Origin: Erythrobasidium yunnanense
Lineage: Eukaryota; Basidiomycota; Cystobasidiomycetes; Erythrobasidiales; Erythrobasidiaceae
Assembly (NCBI GenBank): GCA_001600175.1
Contig: BCJC01000006.1
Coordinates: forward strand, 1,379,968 to 1,443,967
DNA: 64,000 nucleotides
Reading direction: 5' to 3'
Under the pieces are notes generated by a model. The model was not told the DNA's origin. It saw nothing but the letters and a program-made list of their open reading frames with translations, and did not search any database. Both the position numbers and the translations under genes were made by a program. Shown in pieces: positions 10,021-22,334 of the stretch (positions are counted from its first letter, which is position 1; each line of letters starts with the position of its first letter).

Positions 10021-11965
10021 ATGTCGACGACTTCGCTGGCTCGTCGCAGCTTTTCGCAATGCTGCCTTTGCACCTGCTATGCTCCCACCAACGCCATGAT
10101 GGGCCGAAGATTCCAGTCGAATACCTCTGCCTATGCTGCCTACAATGATCAAGAAGACTATCATGATGCCAGAACCGGTCGCAGACTTACAGCAAGACTT
10201 GGCAAGACAAAGAAACGCATAACGAAGAGGGTGCTGACTGACTACTATACTGACGGCTCTAAGCTGTACTGACAGTTATGTCCTGTAGGGCCAGGACTTT
10301 GTAGACAAGATCACCATACAAGTCAATGCAGGTGCGCATACGTATCGCACTCATCGTAAGATAGCGGCTGACCTTTGGAACAGGGAAAGGAGGTACGAAG
10401 CAGTAGACTCGTCTTACTGCTGGAAGATACCGAGCTATGACTTCGCAGGGGATGGAGGCGTAGCTTTTCATACAGAGAAGTTTGTACCCAACGGTCCACG
10501 TAAGCTGGTCCTTTCGCTCTCACTCCCTCGATAGAACACTAAATCCGGTCTCAGCATCTGGAGGAAATGGTGGACAAGGCGGCAACGTATACATCCGGCC
10601 TGTAGCACATCTCTCGTCTCTCTCCTCCCTCAAAAAGCGTATGGGAGCTACGAACGGCCAGCCTGGTCAGGGTTCCTGGAAGCATGGCAAACGAGGTGAA
10701 GATCTGGTAATCGAGGTGCCGTACGGGACTGTTATACGCGAGCAGCGCGGGTACAGTGAGATAGAAGAAGAGAAAGAGCAAGAAATACTGTCAGAGTCGC
10801 TACACGACTTTCGAAGACTGAAGAGAGAAGCTAAAGAAGAAGACGATGAAGACCTGATTGCGAGAAGACGGAAGCTCTTCGTGCTGTATCCGAGCTCAAC
10901 GGACGAGAATGCAGTATTGACGAACAAACAAGTGAATGATCTGGAAATGTCACTACTGGAAGAAGAGCGCAGACAAGCATACAAGCGGCTCACCTCGCCG
11001 CCTCTGGAAATGGACTTCGACAAGAGGCCTGTGAATGTAGAACAAGAGATGGAATTCAACAAGGGGAACAACAATGCTATTGACACGACTAGCGAGAAGA
11101 TGCTGCTTCTCAGAGGTGGACAGGGAGGGTACGGAAATCCATACTTTACTTTGACCCTGCTTCGGACGCCAAAGTTCGCGACGAGAGGAAGGCCGGGGGA
11201 AACGATGCGCTTGGACTTTGAGCTAAAGACGCTGGCAGATGTTGGGCTGGTTGGCCTGCCGAATGCTGGAAAGAGGTGGGCTCTGGGTATCTGTTCAGCG
11301 ACGCAAAGGGCTGACTTCTTTTGGCTAGTACACTTCTCCAAGCTCTCACTCATAGTCGGTCGACTGTCGCAGCATACGCCTTCACCACACTTTCTCCTCA
11401 GATCGGCACGCTCATCGTATTCGACGATGCTTCCTTCTCTACCATCAACGCCAGCGGAGTCATCGAAGAGACATCCGAAGCGACCGATACATCTCGGACG
11501 CGGTCTGTCCGGCCAGCACATAAGGAGGCTCGACAAGAGATGCTGCGTTTGACGATCGCAGATTGCCCAGGCTTACTGCCGCGTGCTTCTGAGAATGTTG
11601 GACTGGGCCACGACTTCCTCAGGCATATTGAGCGATCGAAAGTGCTGGTCTACGTTATTGACCTCTCCGCTCGCGATCCTCAGAAGGATCTGTCAGTACT
11701 GCGGTCAGAGCTAGAGGCATATAAACCAGGGCTTAGCCAGCGTGCGCGGATTATAGCAGGCAACAAAGCCGATGTGGCAGATGAATCTTCTAGCTCAGAG
11801 AGAGTCGAAGAGCTGCGGTCTAAGCTAGCGGATATAAGACACCTTGTGCAAGAATGGCAAAAGCAAGATGGAGTGAAAAGAACGGTCATACCCATGTCTG
11901 CCAAGCAGCGTGGAAACGTCCAAGTGCTTGTAGACTGTCTAGTGGATGCACTGCCTAAACCGTGA
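10021..11965 (+). CDS. MTG2: Mitochondrial Obg-family GTPase Mtg2
   Basis: Obg GTPase that acts in assembly of the mitochondrial large ribosomal subunit. Model: exons 10021-10230, 10289-10331, 10449-10499, 10555-11275 and 11329-11965, 553 residues. The start MSTTSLARRSFSQ gives a presequence. The Obg fold is seen as FVDKITIQVNAGDGG, FVPNGP, GGNGGQGGNVYI, and after an insert GGQGGYGN. The G domain has G1 GLPNAGKST (split by the last intron), TTLSPQIG, G3 DCPGLLP and G4 GNKAD. Between two Obg strands sits a charged insert of about 115 residues (roughly 10740-11110) that standard Obg proteins lack. The stop lies 32 bp from the stop of SYM1, which is transcribed toward it. Confidence 0.85.
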
Positions 11966-11997
11966 AGCGATCTATAAAGCGATCTAGTATAGCTCGA

Positions 11998-13056
11998 CTA
12001 GATCTTTTCGGCGAATTCTACGAGATTCGTATTCTTTTCCAGCAGCGGTGATGCGCTGTTTGCCCAGGATAGGTATGTATCTGTGAAAGGAGAAAGTCAG
12101 CCCGACTTTCCAGACAGAATCGTACCTAAAGCTTACTCCAGAAGAGGCTGGAAGAGGCGTGTCTCAGCTACTCTGTGAGGACCAGCTGTGAGGACCAGCT
12201 AATGTGGACAGGACTCACGATACCACATTGACTGCCAGCAGTCGCAGCGGCGGAGGCACGATACTCATACTGGAACAACAAGATTTCAGCCGGCCTCGAT
12301 CTTCGCAGCAAGGGCATGAAACTCACTTTATCGTTTGTGCTGGCACGAACACCAGCCAATTCTTATATAAGGTGTTTCCCCATTTCTCTGAGAGGCGCTT
12401 CTTGATATCGTCCGGTTTACCCTCCAAGATCGGCATAGCTGTGAAGAAGAGCCCGACAAGACAGGGTGCTGCTATGAGTTGATCGGCTGCGACCTGAAGA
12501 AGCACTTCAGTAAGTATGTCACATATCTTCGCGTTCGAAAGGCCATACCCGCGCGACCGTTGTTGCTATCTTGCTCTGGAACTGTATTCTTTGTAAAGCA
12601 CCGAACCATGGCATCTGTATAGACAATCCTCAGGATTTCTTCCTCTCCAAGTCTCGATAGACTGGCCATACCAAGATGGGCGCGAAGATGCATCCTCCAT
12701 AGAAAGCCAAGCGAGTCGTCCGTAGAACATCATGATTCCTCAGGCCTTTCTTCTCTACGCCTTGCTGGGCCAGGATATCGCCTGTAGAGGCCAGGATAAG
12801 GATGTCTCGTCATGGGAGAGGGTAGGGGTCTGGACGACTTACCAGCTCCGAACAGCGCGGCGGCCTGATTGATGACTAGATATCAGATAGGATCTCCTCT
12901 TGACAGTGAGGAGTAGCTTGCGGTCGCCATTCCAGTCGTTTTAGGTCTTCTCGCTACTGAAGCGCTGCGACATGGTCAGGGCGTTCCTTTCCCGGAGGTG
13001 CTAAAGCAGCGTAAGGGTGGATTGACGGACTTGTATGCTCGTAATAGAGACGCCAT
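11998..13056 (-). CDS. SYM1: Mpv17/PMP22-family protein Sym1, nine exons
   Basis: Sym1 is a mitochondrial inner-membrane protein of the Mpv17 channel family, linked to metabolite transport under stress. Model: exons 13031-13056, 12922-12964, 12843-12864, 12672-12781, 12549-12614, 12327-12493, 12219-12269, 12137-12147 and 11998-12080; together 579 nt, 192 residues. Family motifs fit across the joins: [45 protein letters not shown], then [10 protein letters not shown] and [10 protein letters not shown]. Exon 8 is 11 nt. The intron 12865-12921 has a GC donor (GCAAGC); no GT donor gives the right phase. Length matches the family (about 190-200). The family call is firm; two or three of the shortest exons rest on frame and motif only. 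Confidence 0.8.
12173..12198 (+). repeat. 13-bp direct tandem duplication inside a SYM1 intron
   Basis: CTGTGAGGACCAG occurs twice without a gap (12173-12185 and 12186-12198). It lies in the sixth splice interval of SYM1. On the coding strand each copy carries a CACAG that resembles an acceptor site, upstream of the acceptor used for the 11-nt exon. Confidence 0.8.
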
Positions 13057-13244
13057 GACGGCTTCGTACTGAGAATCAGAAATATGAGGAAGTCAAAAGC
13101 CAAGACGTAACTTTCATCTTTCACCTTTCATGCATTGCTCTACTGTCATTGCTATTCACAACAAGTACTCAACCGCAGCAGTGCATACAGAACGATTGCA
13201 ACAGAGGTTTGCTGAATGACATGCGTTGATTGAAGCTCGGTACC

Positions 13245-16144
13245 TCACGGTGCCGGCTTTTCAGGCAGTGATTTAGCTACCTTTACCAATATCTGCTCTA
13301 TCGTCAACTTGCTATTTGCCGGATCCTTCGATACAGCCTGCCAGAGTTCTCCATGTTTCGGTTCTGCCTGTTTACATTTCTCCACCACGGCGGCAGTATG
13401 TTCTTTTGTCCCATGCTGTTGCTCGAACTTTAAATACCACGCCCATATATCACCCAGATCCGAATCTGCCGAGGATGCTTTCTCCATCCACGAACGCGCT
13501 TTATCGATCTTTCGCTCAGACCAGAATACTCGTGCGATAGTGAGTACCACAAGAGGATCGTTGTTTGCTTTCTTGAGTGCGTCAAGCATCTTCGTCTTCC
13601 GTGCGGGACGAGCTTCCATCCATACGGACTCGGACCAGAGCAGGCCTGACACAGGGCATTCTTGCAGAGCTCGCGACATAAGAGATTTCGCTTGTGCGAT
13701 GTTGCCAGCTCGTTCTTCTACCCTTACACTCTCCAGCCAGATCTGATCACTCTTCTTGTTATGGAATCGCCCTCGCTCCAGCAATGCTCTCGACTTGATC
13801 GCTAGCCCTGCGCTTTCCTCCAATCTTGCGGAAAGGATCCATAGTGCGACTGATTGCGGGCATTTCTTGACACCAACCGCGTACGTCTCTCTTGCGCCCG
13901 AGGTATTTGACTGTCCAATCCGTATCTGGCCTTTGATCATATAGAGCTTATCGAACATCGGGAATTTCGTGATTGCTTCATTGACTGTATTGAGCGCCGC
14001 TTCTGGACTTCCATGCTGGCGTTCGAAGACTGCGCTCTTCATCCATATCCTATCTGTGCCTGCCAATGCTCGCGCACGAAGCATGAGTGCCCTAGCAGCT
14101 TCGAGCTCGTTGTTCTCTGCTTCGAGCTTGATAGCCGCCAACCAGATCTGCTCGCTCTCCCTATTCGCTCTGAATGCATCTTCGAGAATCTGCCGAGCAC
14201 GCTGGACATCGCCCCCAAGCCAGCATTCTTTGGCAGCTTTAAGCCACAGGATCTCGGCGTGCGGACATGATTCCACAGCAGTTTGCAGGAGTGCGATGTA
14301 TGCTTCTCGAGAACCATGCCTCTTCTCGAGATCTGCCGCTCTGTTCCATAGTGCCGATTTATTGGGATATACTTGCAGCGCGTATGCGAAGATCGCTCTT
14401 GCAGTCTCGACTTTTCCTTCGTTGAGCATGTTCTCTGCGTCTTCTATCCATCTATCATATCGATCCTCTTCGTCCAGGCCGAGGTAGATGCTGTTCTTGA
14501 CGATAGCTTGACACGTCACTACCGATCCATTAGCTTCGCATTTCGCGGCTTCCTGCAACCATTCGTCTCTCGGTAATTCCACTCCTTTCTTCTTGAGTGT
14601 CCGTATCGCATTACTCATCATTGTGTCTACCGTGTCCCCTCCACCTTCCTGCTCCTGCAACCTACACGCAGCGATCCAGATCTCATGCGATGTAGGAATA
14701 GCTTTTCTTGCAGAGTTGAGGACTTGCTGAGCTCTTTCGGGCGTCTCGAGGCGCGCTAGCGTGAGTCTTAACTCGATTGAAAGTGGAATAAGCTCCACTG
14801 CTCTAGAAAGCAGGGCCCGTGCATCTGCTCGTTCATCTTCCAGCGAGACAGCCGCTTTCCACAACTTGATTGAATTAGGGATATACTCCAATGCTTTCCT
14901 GAGTACTCGTTTCTTGCTATTGACGTCCGTTTCTAGATCCGTAGCTGCGAGCCAGACATTCACACTCTGTGGAATATGTTGAATCGCGTTTGCCAGTACC
15001 ACTTTTGCGTTTTCAGTCGTGTTGAGCGAAGCAGCTGCTAGCCAGATCTCTTCTGATCTCGGACATTGTTGACATCCTTCTGCGATAAGTTTGCGCGCAG
15101 CTACTACTCGTCCATCTATATTCTCCAGCGAAGCAGCGGCGATCCAGCCCGGCGCATGTTTCGGATTCGACTTTATGAGCGATGCGAACAAGACACGCGC
15201 TCGCTTCGTATCCCCGATCTCGGTCTGTGATTTCGTGACTATGCTGTCGAGATCCGTGAGATAGCCTTTCGGATCAATGGTGGTGGACGTCCCGCTGTCT
15301 TGCATTTTGTCGAGCGAGAGACCGAGTACTTTGTTTCGCGCCTCTCCAATCTCAACCAAATTGGTGATGCCTCCTTCAGCAGGTGTAGCTAGTCCGCCGT
15401 TCTGCGTAGCAAATCAATCAGTCTGCCTTGCTGTCTTTTCTCTCAAGAAAGAAGCCAACTCACCATCTGCTTCTCGTCCAAGCTGGACTCGTATGTATTG
15501 TTATCTCTCGCGCCCACGATGATACTATCAGGAACCACGAATGTCCTTCCAGCAAATCTATCGTCCTTCTTCCTCCTCTTTCCCGTCAAGTTCCCCACTT
15601 CTGGCAGAGAAGCCCACTCGTCCTCCGTTACGCTTGATAGGCCTCTCTTGAGATCACTAAACTGTTCTTGGATAGGCGGGCGTTCTTTACGTGCTTTCTC
15701 AGCTTCTTCCTTCTCGCGCTTTTCTCGGCGCACACGACGGCGTTCTTCCATCTTCTTATCTACAGCTTCGTAGATGTCGTCTGCTTCTTGATCATCTGCA
15801 TCGTAGGGCGTGCCAGCGAATAGACCAGTCTCGTTCTCCGGATCTTGATACCGCCCTCCGTCGTCTTCATTGTCGTCGTTGTTACCCTTAGAGGATGAGA
15901 TGGGCTCGCCCCGTGCGGCTGCTTCTGCTGCTTCGGAAGAAGTGGGCCCTTCTCGTGCAGGTCCAATATCGGATCGTGTAGTGAATCCAGAAGCTCCTCG
16001 ACCCAGACCAGCGACATACGAGGCCGGGGCTGCGCATCATAGACATGATACAGTCAGCTATTTGGTTTGATCTGCATTGTACTGGCCAGCCTGCTCACCC
16101 TCCATCTTGAGGAAGGCATATTTGTCGTTGTTCAGCCCAGACAT
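13245..16144 (-). CDS. PRP6: U4/U6-U5 tri-snRNP splicing factor Prp6
   Basis: Prp6 is a scaffold in the spliceosomal tri-snRNP, bridging U5 and U4/U6. Model: exons 16099-16144, 15464-16029 and 13245-15401, 922 residues, the family's usual size. The N-terminal PRP1_N domain is plain: YVAGLGRGASGFTTRSDIGPAR, then D-E-G/D-rich linkers with GLFAGTPYDADDQEAD and a Lys/Arg/Glu helix (MEERRRVRREKREKEE). From about residue 260 on there are many HAT/TPR-like repeats with the pattern W-x-x-A-A-x-L-E (for example PGWIAAASLE, EEIWLAAASL, DQIWLESVRVEE). The start was chosen because MSGLNNDKYAFLKME matches the family and is cut by a canonical first intron. Confidence 0.92.
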
Positions 16145-16711
16145 CCTGCAGGTCGCAGAGGGTGCAGGAGAAAGTTGTCCGCGATGCCTTGTTGATTGTT
16201 ATGCTTGTGTTGAGCAATTAGAACAGTCTTTAGGATGAGATTCGATGCGAGTGTCAGTCTGAGCAACAGTGACAAAGCTGACCCTTGTCATTGTCTCGAA
16301 CGTCGCAGAACATTGCGTCTGATATCATTACAGGAAGAACAACGTAGACATTGGTGAGAAAACAGGAGGAGCAACTATTGATGCGGGCTCAGCTCTGCGT
16401 CAAGCAATCTACGCCCGTCAATGCGCTTCTCAAGCTTCGAATGCCAATTGAGCGTTCATGGCTTAGGCGCAGCGTCTCTGATATACTAGTATAATTGGAT
16501 AAGAATCCCTCCTGCCTGTACGGCATGTTAGCATTCATCAGTTGTTAGGGGAGATCCGAAGGGGTGTTAGTTGTCAGCAGTCTTGTCTCGCGTAAGAGAT
16601 AATTGACAGCTTGTCTAAGATGAAGTTACAGAGAATGACAGAGGGTAGCGGGCTGATACTGCGAGTGTACGGGAGGCCAAAGCGAGGGATATAGTGGATG
16701 ATATTCTGCTT
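16145..16711. other. Intergenic: PRP6 upstream and VMA10 downstream
   Basis: This 567-bp gap should contain the PRP6 promoter and the VMA10 3' end; both genes are on the minus strand. I see no coding frame longer than about 60 codons and no recognisable RNA gene. Confidence 0.4.
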
Positions 16712-17253
16712 CTACGCTGACGGCTTTCTGTAGTTCTTGTGGATGACGGGCTGGACCTGCGACACGACACTATACATCAGTGATCTAATCAGCCAGTTGG
16801 GAACCAGCGAGCGAGTCGTACATCCATGACTCTATCGAGGAGCTTGTCGACTACAGCCTGTTTGTTTGATCCAAACTGTTCTCTGATGGTTGCCAGTTGT
16901 TCTTCAGTCTTCTTATCCACATCTGCCTGCATGGCGTCGTTATCTCCAGCGTGCTGCCGTCCCAAGGTCAATCAAGGTCAGGACAGATCCCTTGCCAATA
17001 ACTGATGACCGCACCTCGCTATCAAACTTGTCGAATTCACCCTGTTGTTTCGTCTTGTAATGTTCAATCTCCTTTGCTGCTTCACCGCGAGCGTCCTTGA
17101 CCCGCTGATTGCGGTCTGCGACGTCCATCGTCAGCTCCGAATTCTACATCATTTGATGAGACTGGATGACGACTGACACTCCCTCGCTTTATTTACTATC
17201 TTTGCTGCTTCCTTTTCTGCATCGAGCAGCGTCTGGATCCCAGCGCTGTCCAT
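16712..17253 (-). CDS. VMA10: V-type proton ATPase subunit G (Vma10)
   Basis: Subunit G forms part of the peripheral stalk of the vacuolar proton pump. Model: exons 17178-17253, 17015-17115, 16822-16953 and 16712-16756, 117 residues, the typical length. Family motifs: AGIQTLLDAEKEAAKIVNKA, REYRNQRVKDARGEA, KEIEHYKTKQQGEFDKF, then a Gln/Lys-rich helix and the end VQPVIHKNYR. The start at 17253 (MDSAG) gives the expected position of GIQTLL; a tiny extra upstream exon cannot be excluded. It is divergent from symplekin (start 17500). Confidence 0.9.
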
Positions 17254-17499
17254 CCATCGTCAGTCTGCAATCGCCATTCCATTGTGTATCATCCACTTGC
17301 GTGTTTGCAGCCTGCATTTACTCTCATCATCAGCGTGTACTCTATCATCTCTAGGCTTCAGTCCCTCACCATCTTGGATCACTTCGAGTTGCGCTGAAGC
17401 TGACCCTTGGCTCTTACTCTTGAAGCGATTCAAAGGCAAATAACTCCAGAAAACAGCAGCAAGAACAGCATCGCATCACTACAATAATAGCGTGATTCA

Positions 17500-20400
17500 A
17501 TGGCCTCCTCGGCCCACGAGGTCCTCATCCTCTTCAGCCAGGCATTGAGCCAGCCAGCAGACAGCGAGAGCCAGTTCAACATCCTGAACAGTGTGAAAAC
17601 AGCCATAGAAGCAGATCCAGCATACATTTCAACACTCTATCCTACTATCGTATCAGTCACGGCGAGAGCTGGGAATGGGACACTCTTGAAGAGATGGATT
17701 GCAGATACAGTAGAACTCGTGGTTGCGAGAATGGCAACTGTCAGTAATGCTCTATCCATAGATCAGAGGGTACAGCGTAAGTTACGCCCATACTATCTCT
17801 ACTTACCCTTTCCACGCCTTCTTTTCTTTCATGCATACCGCAGCTCGCATATCCATACTCCTTCATACCCTGTTCGCATTGCTTCGACTGACATCGCATC
17901 TACTCTCCAGTCACAATCCAATCAGTCGACGCGATCCTCCTCCTGCTCGAAGACCCAAATCTCGACATCCAGAAACTAGGGATACAATGCTTCGCAACAG
18001 CCTATCCTCTCATATTCCGACATGCGTGAGCTACATCATCATCCTTTAAATCATCATGCATGCTGAACAGGGATTTATACGTCAGGTGCGGCTTCGGATC
18101 TGATCTTCGATTATGGGAGAAAGCGGTCAGAGGAAAGGGACTGTGTCTGAATGCATGGAGGAATGGCCCGACGGGCGCAAAGACAGCAGGAATGAAAGCT
18201 GTGCAGAAGATCGTGCAGAGTCAGACGAAAGGGTCTATGGATCCGAGGGTGAGCCGTCTTCGCATATATGCTGCAGGAGATGCAAGACTGATGCTTTGAC
18301 ATATAGTTGCAGAACAGAGGCGATATCAATCTCTCAATGTGCCCTTCGCATCACCCCTTCTTGAAAGCAAACGAACTGGAAGCAGAAGCCAACAAGCTCG
18401 TAGAAGAAGCTTTCACCCTGTTATATACCAGTCGGTGCGTCTCACTACTCACATCTCGCACCTACTCTTGCGTACTTAAGACAATCTTGTGTTCTCAGCA
18501 CGCCCGACGTCCTAGCATCTATCATTCACACCTTCGCCATCCTCGTCAAAGCGCGACCCGCTTTATCCCACTTAATCTTCGGGGCATTCACGAACTGGAC
18601 TCCTAACGCCTTAACATCCTCTATTCCCCCATCATCGTCTACGCAAATCAAGTCCGTCGAGAAGGCCATCCGCCTATCTTTAATCCACTTATTACGATCA
18701 GGACACGGGAATTCATACGCAGCGCAGATAAACGATTTCTTGCATCGACAAGATGTAAGGATGAAAGTTGCTCAAGAGGCGGAGTATAAGAAGAAGATGG
18801 ATGAAGCTGCTAGTCTGAAGAGACAGAGAGGGCCGGAAGAAATGATGCAACAACAACCACCTTCGAGCTTTAATGCCTTTGGAGGCACGCCGGATCATGA
18901 AGAAGCTGCGTTGAAAAGGCGGAGATTGGACGATGGCAGTATCAGTTCATCATTCGCTACTCCCCCACCTGGTGCTCAAACCAATCACGGCATAACGCGC
19001 CAACACCTCATGCCTCTTATCTCATCATTCAAGAACTCGTCCGGCTCTTCTTCCTCTGCTCTATCAGCTGGGATCGCAGAATTCGATATCTCGACTCTGC
19101 CTGTAAACCTCGTGCTGGAATTGGTAGTTGCGAATCTACAAGTCCTTTCGGAAGAGACGCTCAATACCGCTATTGAGAAAGCGAGGCAGGCCCTTCCACC
19201 CGGCATGCGGACATCGTCCAGTGAGACGTTACGCGCGTTACGCAACAACAACGATAACGATGATGACGAAGATGAGGAGGATATGCCAGATGTGAAGATG
19301 GAAGAAGAAGAAGTAGCAGCTCAGGATCCGCTGAATCTAGAATTGGACGAAGATGATCTAGAAGGAAGAGCATTAGCTGCACAAGCGTTAGAGAAACAAA
19401 ACGCTGCGGACTTAGCTGCTGCTGAGGCGGAGGCTGAGAATGCATTATTGGCGTCCGGAACGGGTGCGGCGAGTGGGAGGAGGAGAGAACGCTCGGGAAC
19501 ACTGGACACTTCCACTACTACTTCAAGACAGCCGAGTGCAGAACCAGCTTCTGCAGCGGCCGGATCTACATCTACTTCCACCTCTGCCTCTACAGCGACC
19601 GCTACACCTACGCAAGCTCTTACCTCGTCCACCAGTAAAGCAGCTTCGAACGCAAATAAAGCAAAGAGCAAATTACTCCACTCCGCCATCGGTCGTATCT
19701 GTTCAGTCGGCATTTCCTCAGCTGCCAACATCCAAGCTGGCGGGGGCGACAAGGATCTTTGGATACAGTTAATCTCGCGTCTCGTGACGCGCGGCTTGCC
19801 CGATTCCTCAAATTCTTCTGGTACAGAGAACGGTGCGACAGACGAAGAAGACAGTGAGAGTATCAAGAAAGAGAAGAACGCGATTCGGAAACAGATCTTT
19901 GATTTCGTGACGGCGGATCTGGAGGGAAGGATGGAACTTGCGCGCCTGTGGTTGAACGAAGAGTGGTATACACAGAAGAAGAGGGGCAAGCGGAGGGAGG
20001 ACCCAGATGCTGCTATTGATGCCAACGGAGATGCAAACGCAGATGCAGATGGGAATGCAGATGTGAGCTTACATACCGTACTAGCCCGCAGAGAAACGAT
20101 GTTGCGCATACAACATACTCGCTCGCGGGTGGATTGTCGTTGCATCAGACTTCGTCTTGAAGCATACCCCGAAGTATCGGACTTGCGCTGACATGTTTTC
20201 CTCCACTTTCTGTGCATCAGGCTCAAGTGATGCAGCAAGCACAAGAGAAAGAACCCTACGCTATCTGGTTACGCCAACTCTTGGACTTTATAGCTAACAG
20301 CTCACAAGAAAAAGGTGCTTCATTCTCGCACTTCTTCGTCGACCTTCCGCACATACCGAAGTCGGAACTGCAAAGACTCGTCAAGATGTGTACGGATCCG

Positions 20401-22009
20401 AGCGGGTGAATACCTTCCTTCAATGCACCTGCGAGACAACTCGCTGATCTTTGGTTTGAACAGGATGAAAGTCGGCTTCATGACTTTGCGCGACCTGGCG
20501 ACTCTCCGGCCGCCTTTACGGTCAGATGTCATGGACGTCTTACTGTCTTTGACGACGCATACGGAAAGACCAACACGGACGGCCGCGATCCTTACGATAA
20601 AGCGCTGGATACCAGACACGCAGCCGCTCGGCAAGATGGGTCTAGCATTCGCGCTTCAATTGCTGAAAAGACTGGAATCACCTCCGTCGACAGCTCCTGC
20701 TGCGGAAGATTCTGCGAAGAAAGCCGAAAATGGTGACGATATGGATATTGCGAATGGAGATGAAGGGATTGAGGCGCCGAAACCGCCAGCAGCGGATATG
20801 GCACATGTGGAGAAAGAACAGGTCGTAGATGGCCTGCCGTATCCCACGACGGAGCAGCAGGTCGCTCAGCACATCGAGCTACTTCTAGGACTTGTCAACA
20901 AGTCGCCTGATCTGCTGGACGAGTAAGTTCAGCGCGTTGGAAACGTTGAATGCGCTGATCGCCGTTTGTCTCGTAGACTCTTCAAAGCATATCCGCAGAT
21001 GTCAGAAACTGTTCAGCAAGCTATCCAGAGTCTCTTCACACCTCTCATCCGTATGCTCGGGCCGTCTAATCCTCGTATACTGGCTGTCGTCCAAGAATGT
21101 CCGCCAGGAGCTGAAGATCTGGTCCTACGGATACTCACTATCCTGACTGAAAAGGGCAAGCTTCCAGCACCTCTGACGTCCGTCATCAAGAGTACCGCAG
21201 CAGAGAAGGACTTATCACCGAGATTCATGGTGCCCATCATCGCTGAATTCGATAAAGTCGAGATCACGAAACATCTGCCGAGGATCATATCGCTGCTCAA
21301 TGGCAAACCGGCAGAGAGGGATCTAGTCAGATCAGTCTTCCAGTCGGTCGTTACGACGCCTCCGCAGAATTTCGGACACTCTAGCACAAATGTGCCCCGG
21401 GTCAGACAGTCGGAGCTGCTAACTCCTGTGGAGCTTATCATACTCCTGCATCTGTCAGAGAAGGAGATTGGCATCAAGCAGTCTATTGAGGGTAAGTCGA
21501 TTGCGGTTTGTGCATGCGAACCTCGGCTGACTGTTTCGCAGCTATCGGTATCTGCTTCAGCATGACGGAAGCCTTCCGACCAGAAGTACTCGCAGCGTTC
21601 ATGCAGCAGATAGTAGACGAAGCTACCCTTCCTACTCTCTTCCTGCGGACGGTTATTCAAGCCGTCACGACGTACAAATCCTTGCAACCGTACGTAAGCA
21701 ACACGCTACTATCGCGGCTCATTACAAAGAAGATCTGGACGATGCCGCAACTCTGGCAAGGCTTCATACGGTGTGCAAAAGCCATTGCACCTACTTCATT
21801 CGGTGCGATCCTGCAGTTGCCGCGAGAGCAGATCAAGGAGCTCGTTACGAAGCAGCCGGATCTAAGGGAGGGCCTGAAGGAGTATGTAACGAAAAGTGAG
21901 TTGCAACGCGCTTGCGAACGCGATTGTGAACCTGATGTATCGTTTCGCAGAGGCCGGCGGAAACACAGGCAGGATTTCTGGGCTGCTCGAGATCTTGGAC
22001 GGCGCGTAG
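17500..22009 (+). CDS. PTA1: Symplekin/Pta1, mRNA 3'-end processing scaffold
   Basis: Symplekin holds together the cleavage and polyadenylation factor. Model: exons 17500-17776, 17911-18025, 18071-18248, 18307-18434, 18499-20173, 20221-20405, 20464-20922, 20977-21491, 21542-21895 and 21951-22009, 1314 residues. The N-terminal HEAT-type domain includes LDIQKLGIQCFATAYPLIF and ends near IHLLRSGHGNSYAAQINDFL. A central acidic and Ser/Thr/Ala-rich linker (about 19240-19640) follows. The C-terminal symplekin domain is clear: FMVPIIAEFDKVEITKHLP, LTPVELIILLH, FRPEVLAAFMQQIVDE, LPTLFLRTVIQAV, WQGFIRCAKAI and ILQLPREQIKEL. The intron at 20174-20220 has alternatives further upstream in the same phase, so about 35 residues before it are uncertain. 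Confidence 0.87.
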
Positions 22010-22334
22010 GCGTACAGCACACTTCCTCTGTATATATCACCCTCTTGCAAATGCTGTATCTAGCGGAGACACGGGTTTATTGTTGTAGCTGGGGCGTCGC
22101 GAAATAGGGCAATCGACAGCCCTACTACAATCGACTTCGACCACAGCTCTCATTGCAACTCTGCCATATGACCTGACCTTCGCGATAGTCTTGCTACCTA
22201 GATCGACGCGCGCCATCACGTGAAGCGGTCCATGACGATGGCTGACGATGTTGCCGTCCAAAAATCGGACTATCCAAAATGACATGCTTGACAGGACCCC
22301 ATAGCCCTTCCTTCTGCTCCAAGTTGACTGATAT
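22010..22334. other. Intergenic between symplekin and the GFA gene
   Basis: This 325-bp gap separates two plus-strand genes and should hold a terminator and a promoter. No gene or structured element was recognised. Confidence 0.35.

Noticed and set aside
10667-11536. Minus-strand open frame of about 290 codons
   Set aside because: Antisense to the Mtg2 Obg insert and G domain. Its Ser-rich content mirrors Glu/Arg-rich coding on the other strand.
20060-20220. Longer alternative intron in symplekin with donor GTGAGC
   Set aside because: Same phase is possible, but the 47-nt intron at 20174-20220 has a better-placed branch site and keeps an open frame; the choice stays open until cDNA is seen.
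19321-20244. Long minus-strand open frame of about 300 codons
   Set aside because: It is antisense to the acidic and Ser/Ala-rich linker of symplekin; biased codons on the coding strand keep the opposite frame open. No domain is visible.
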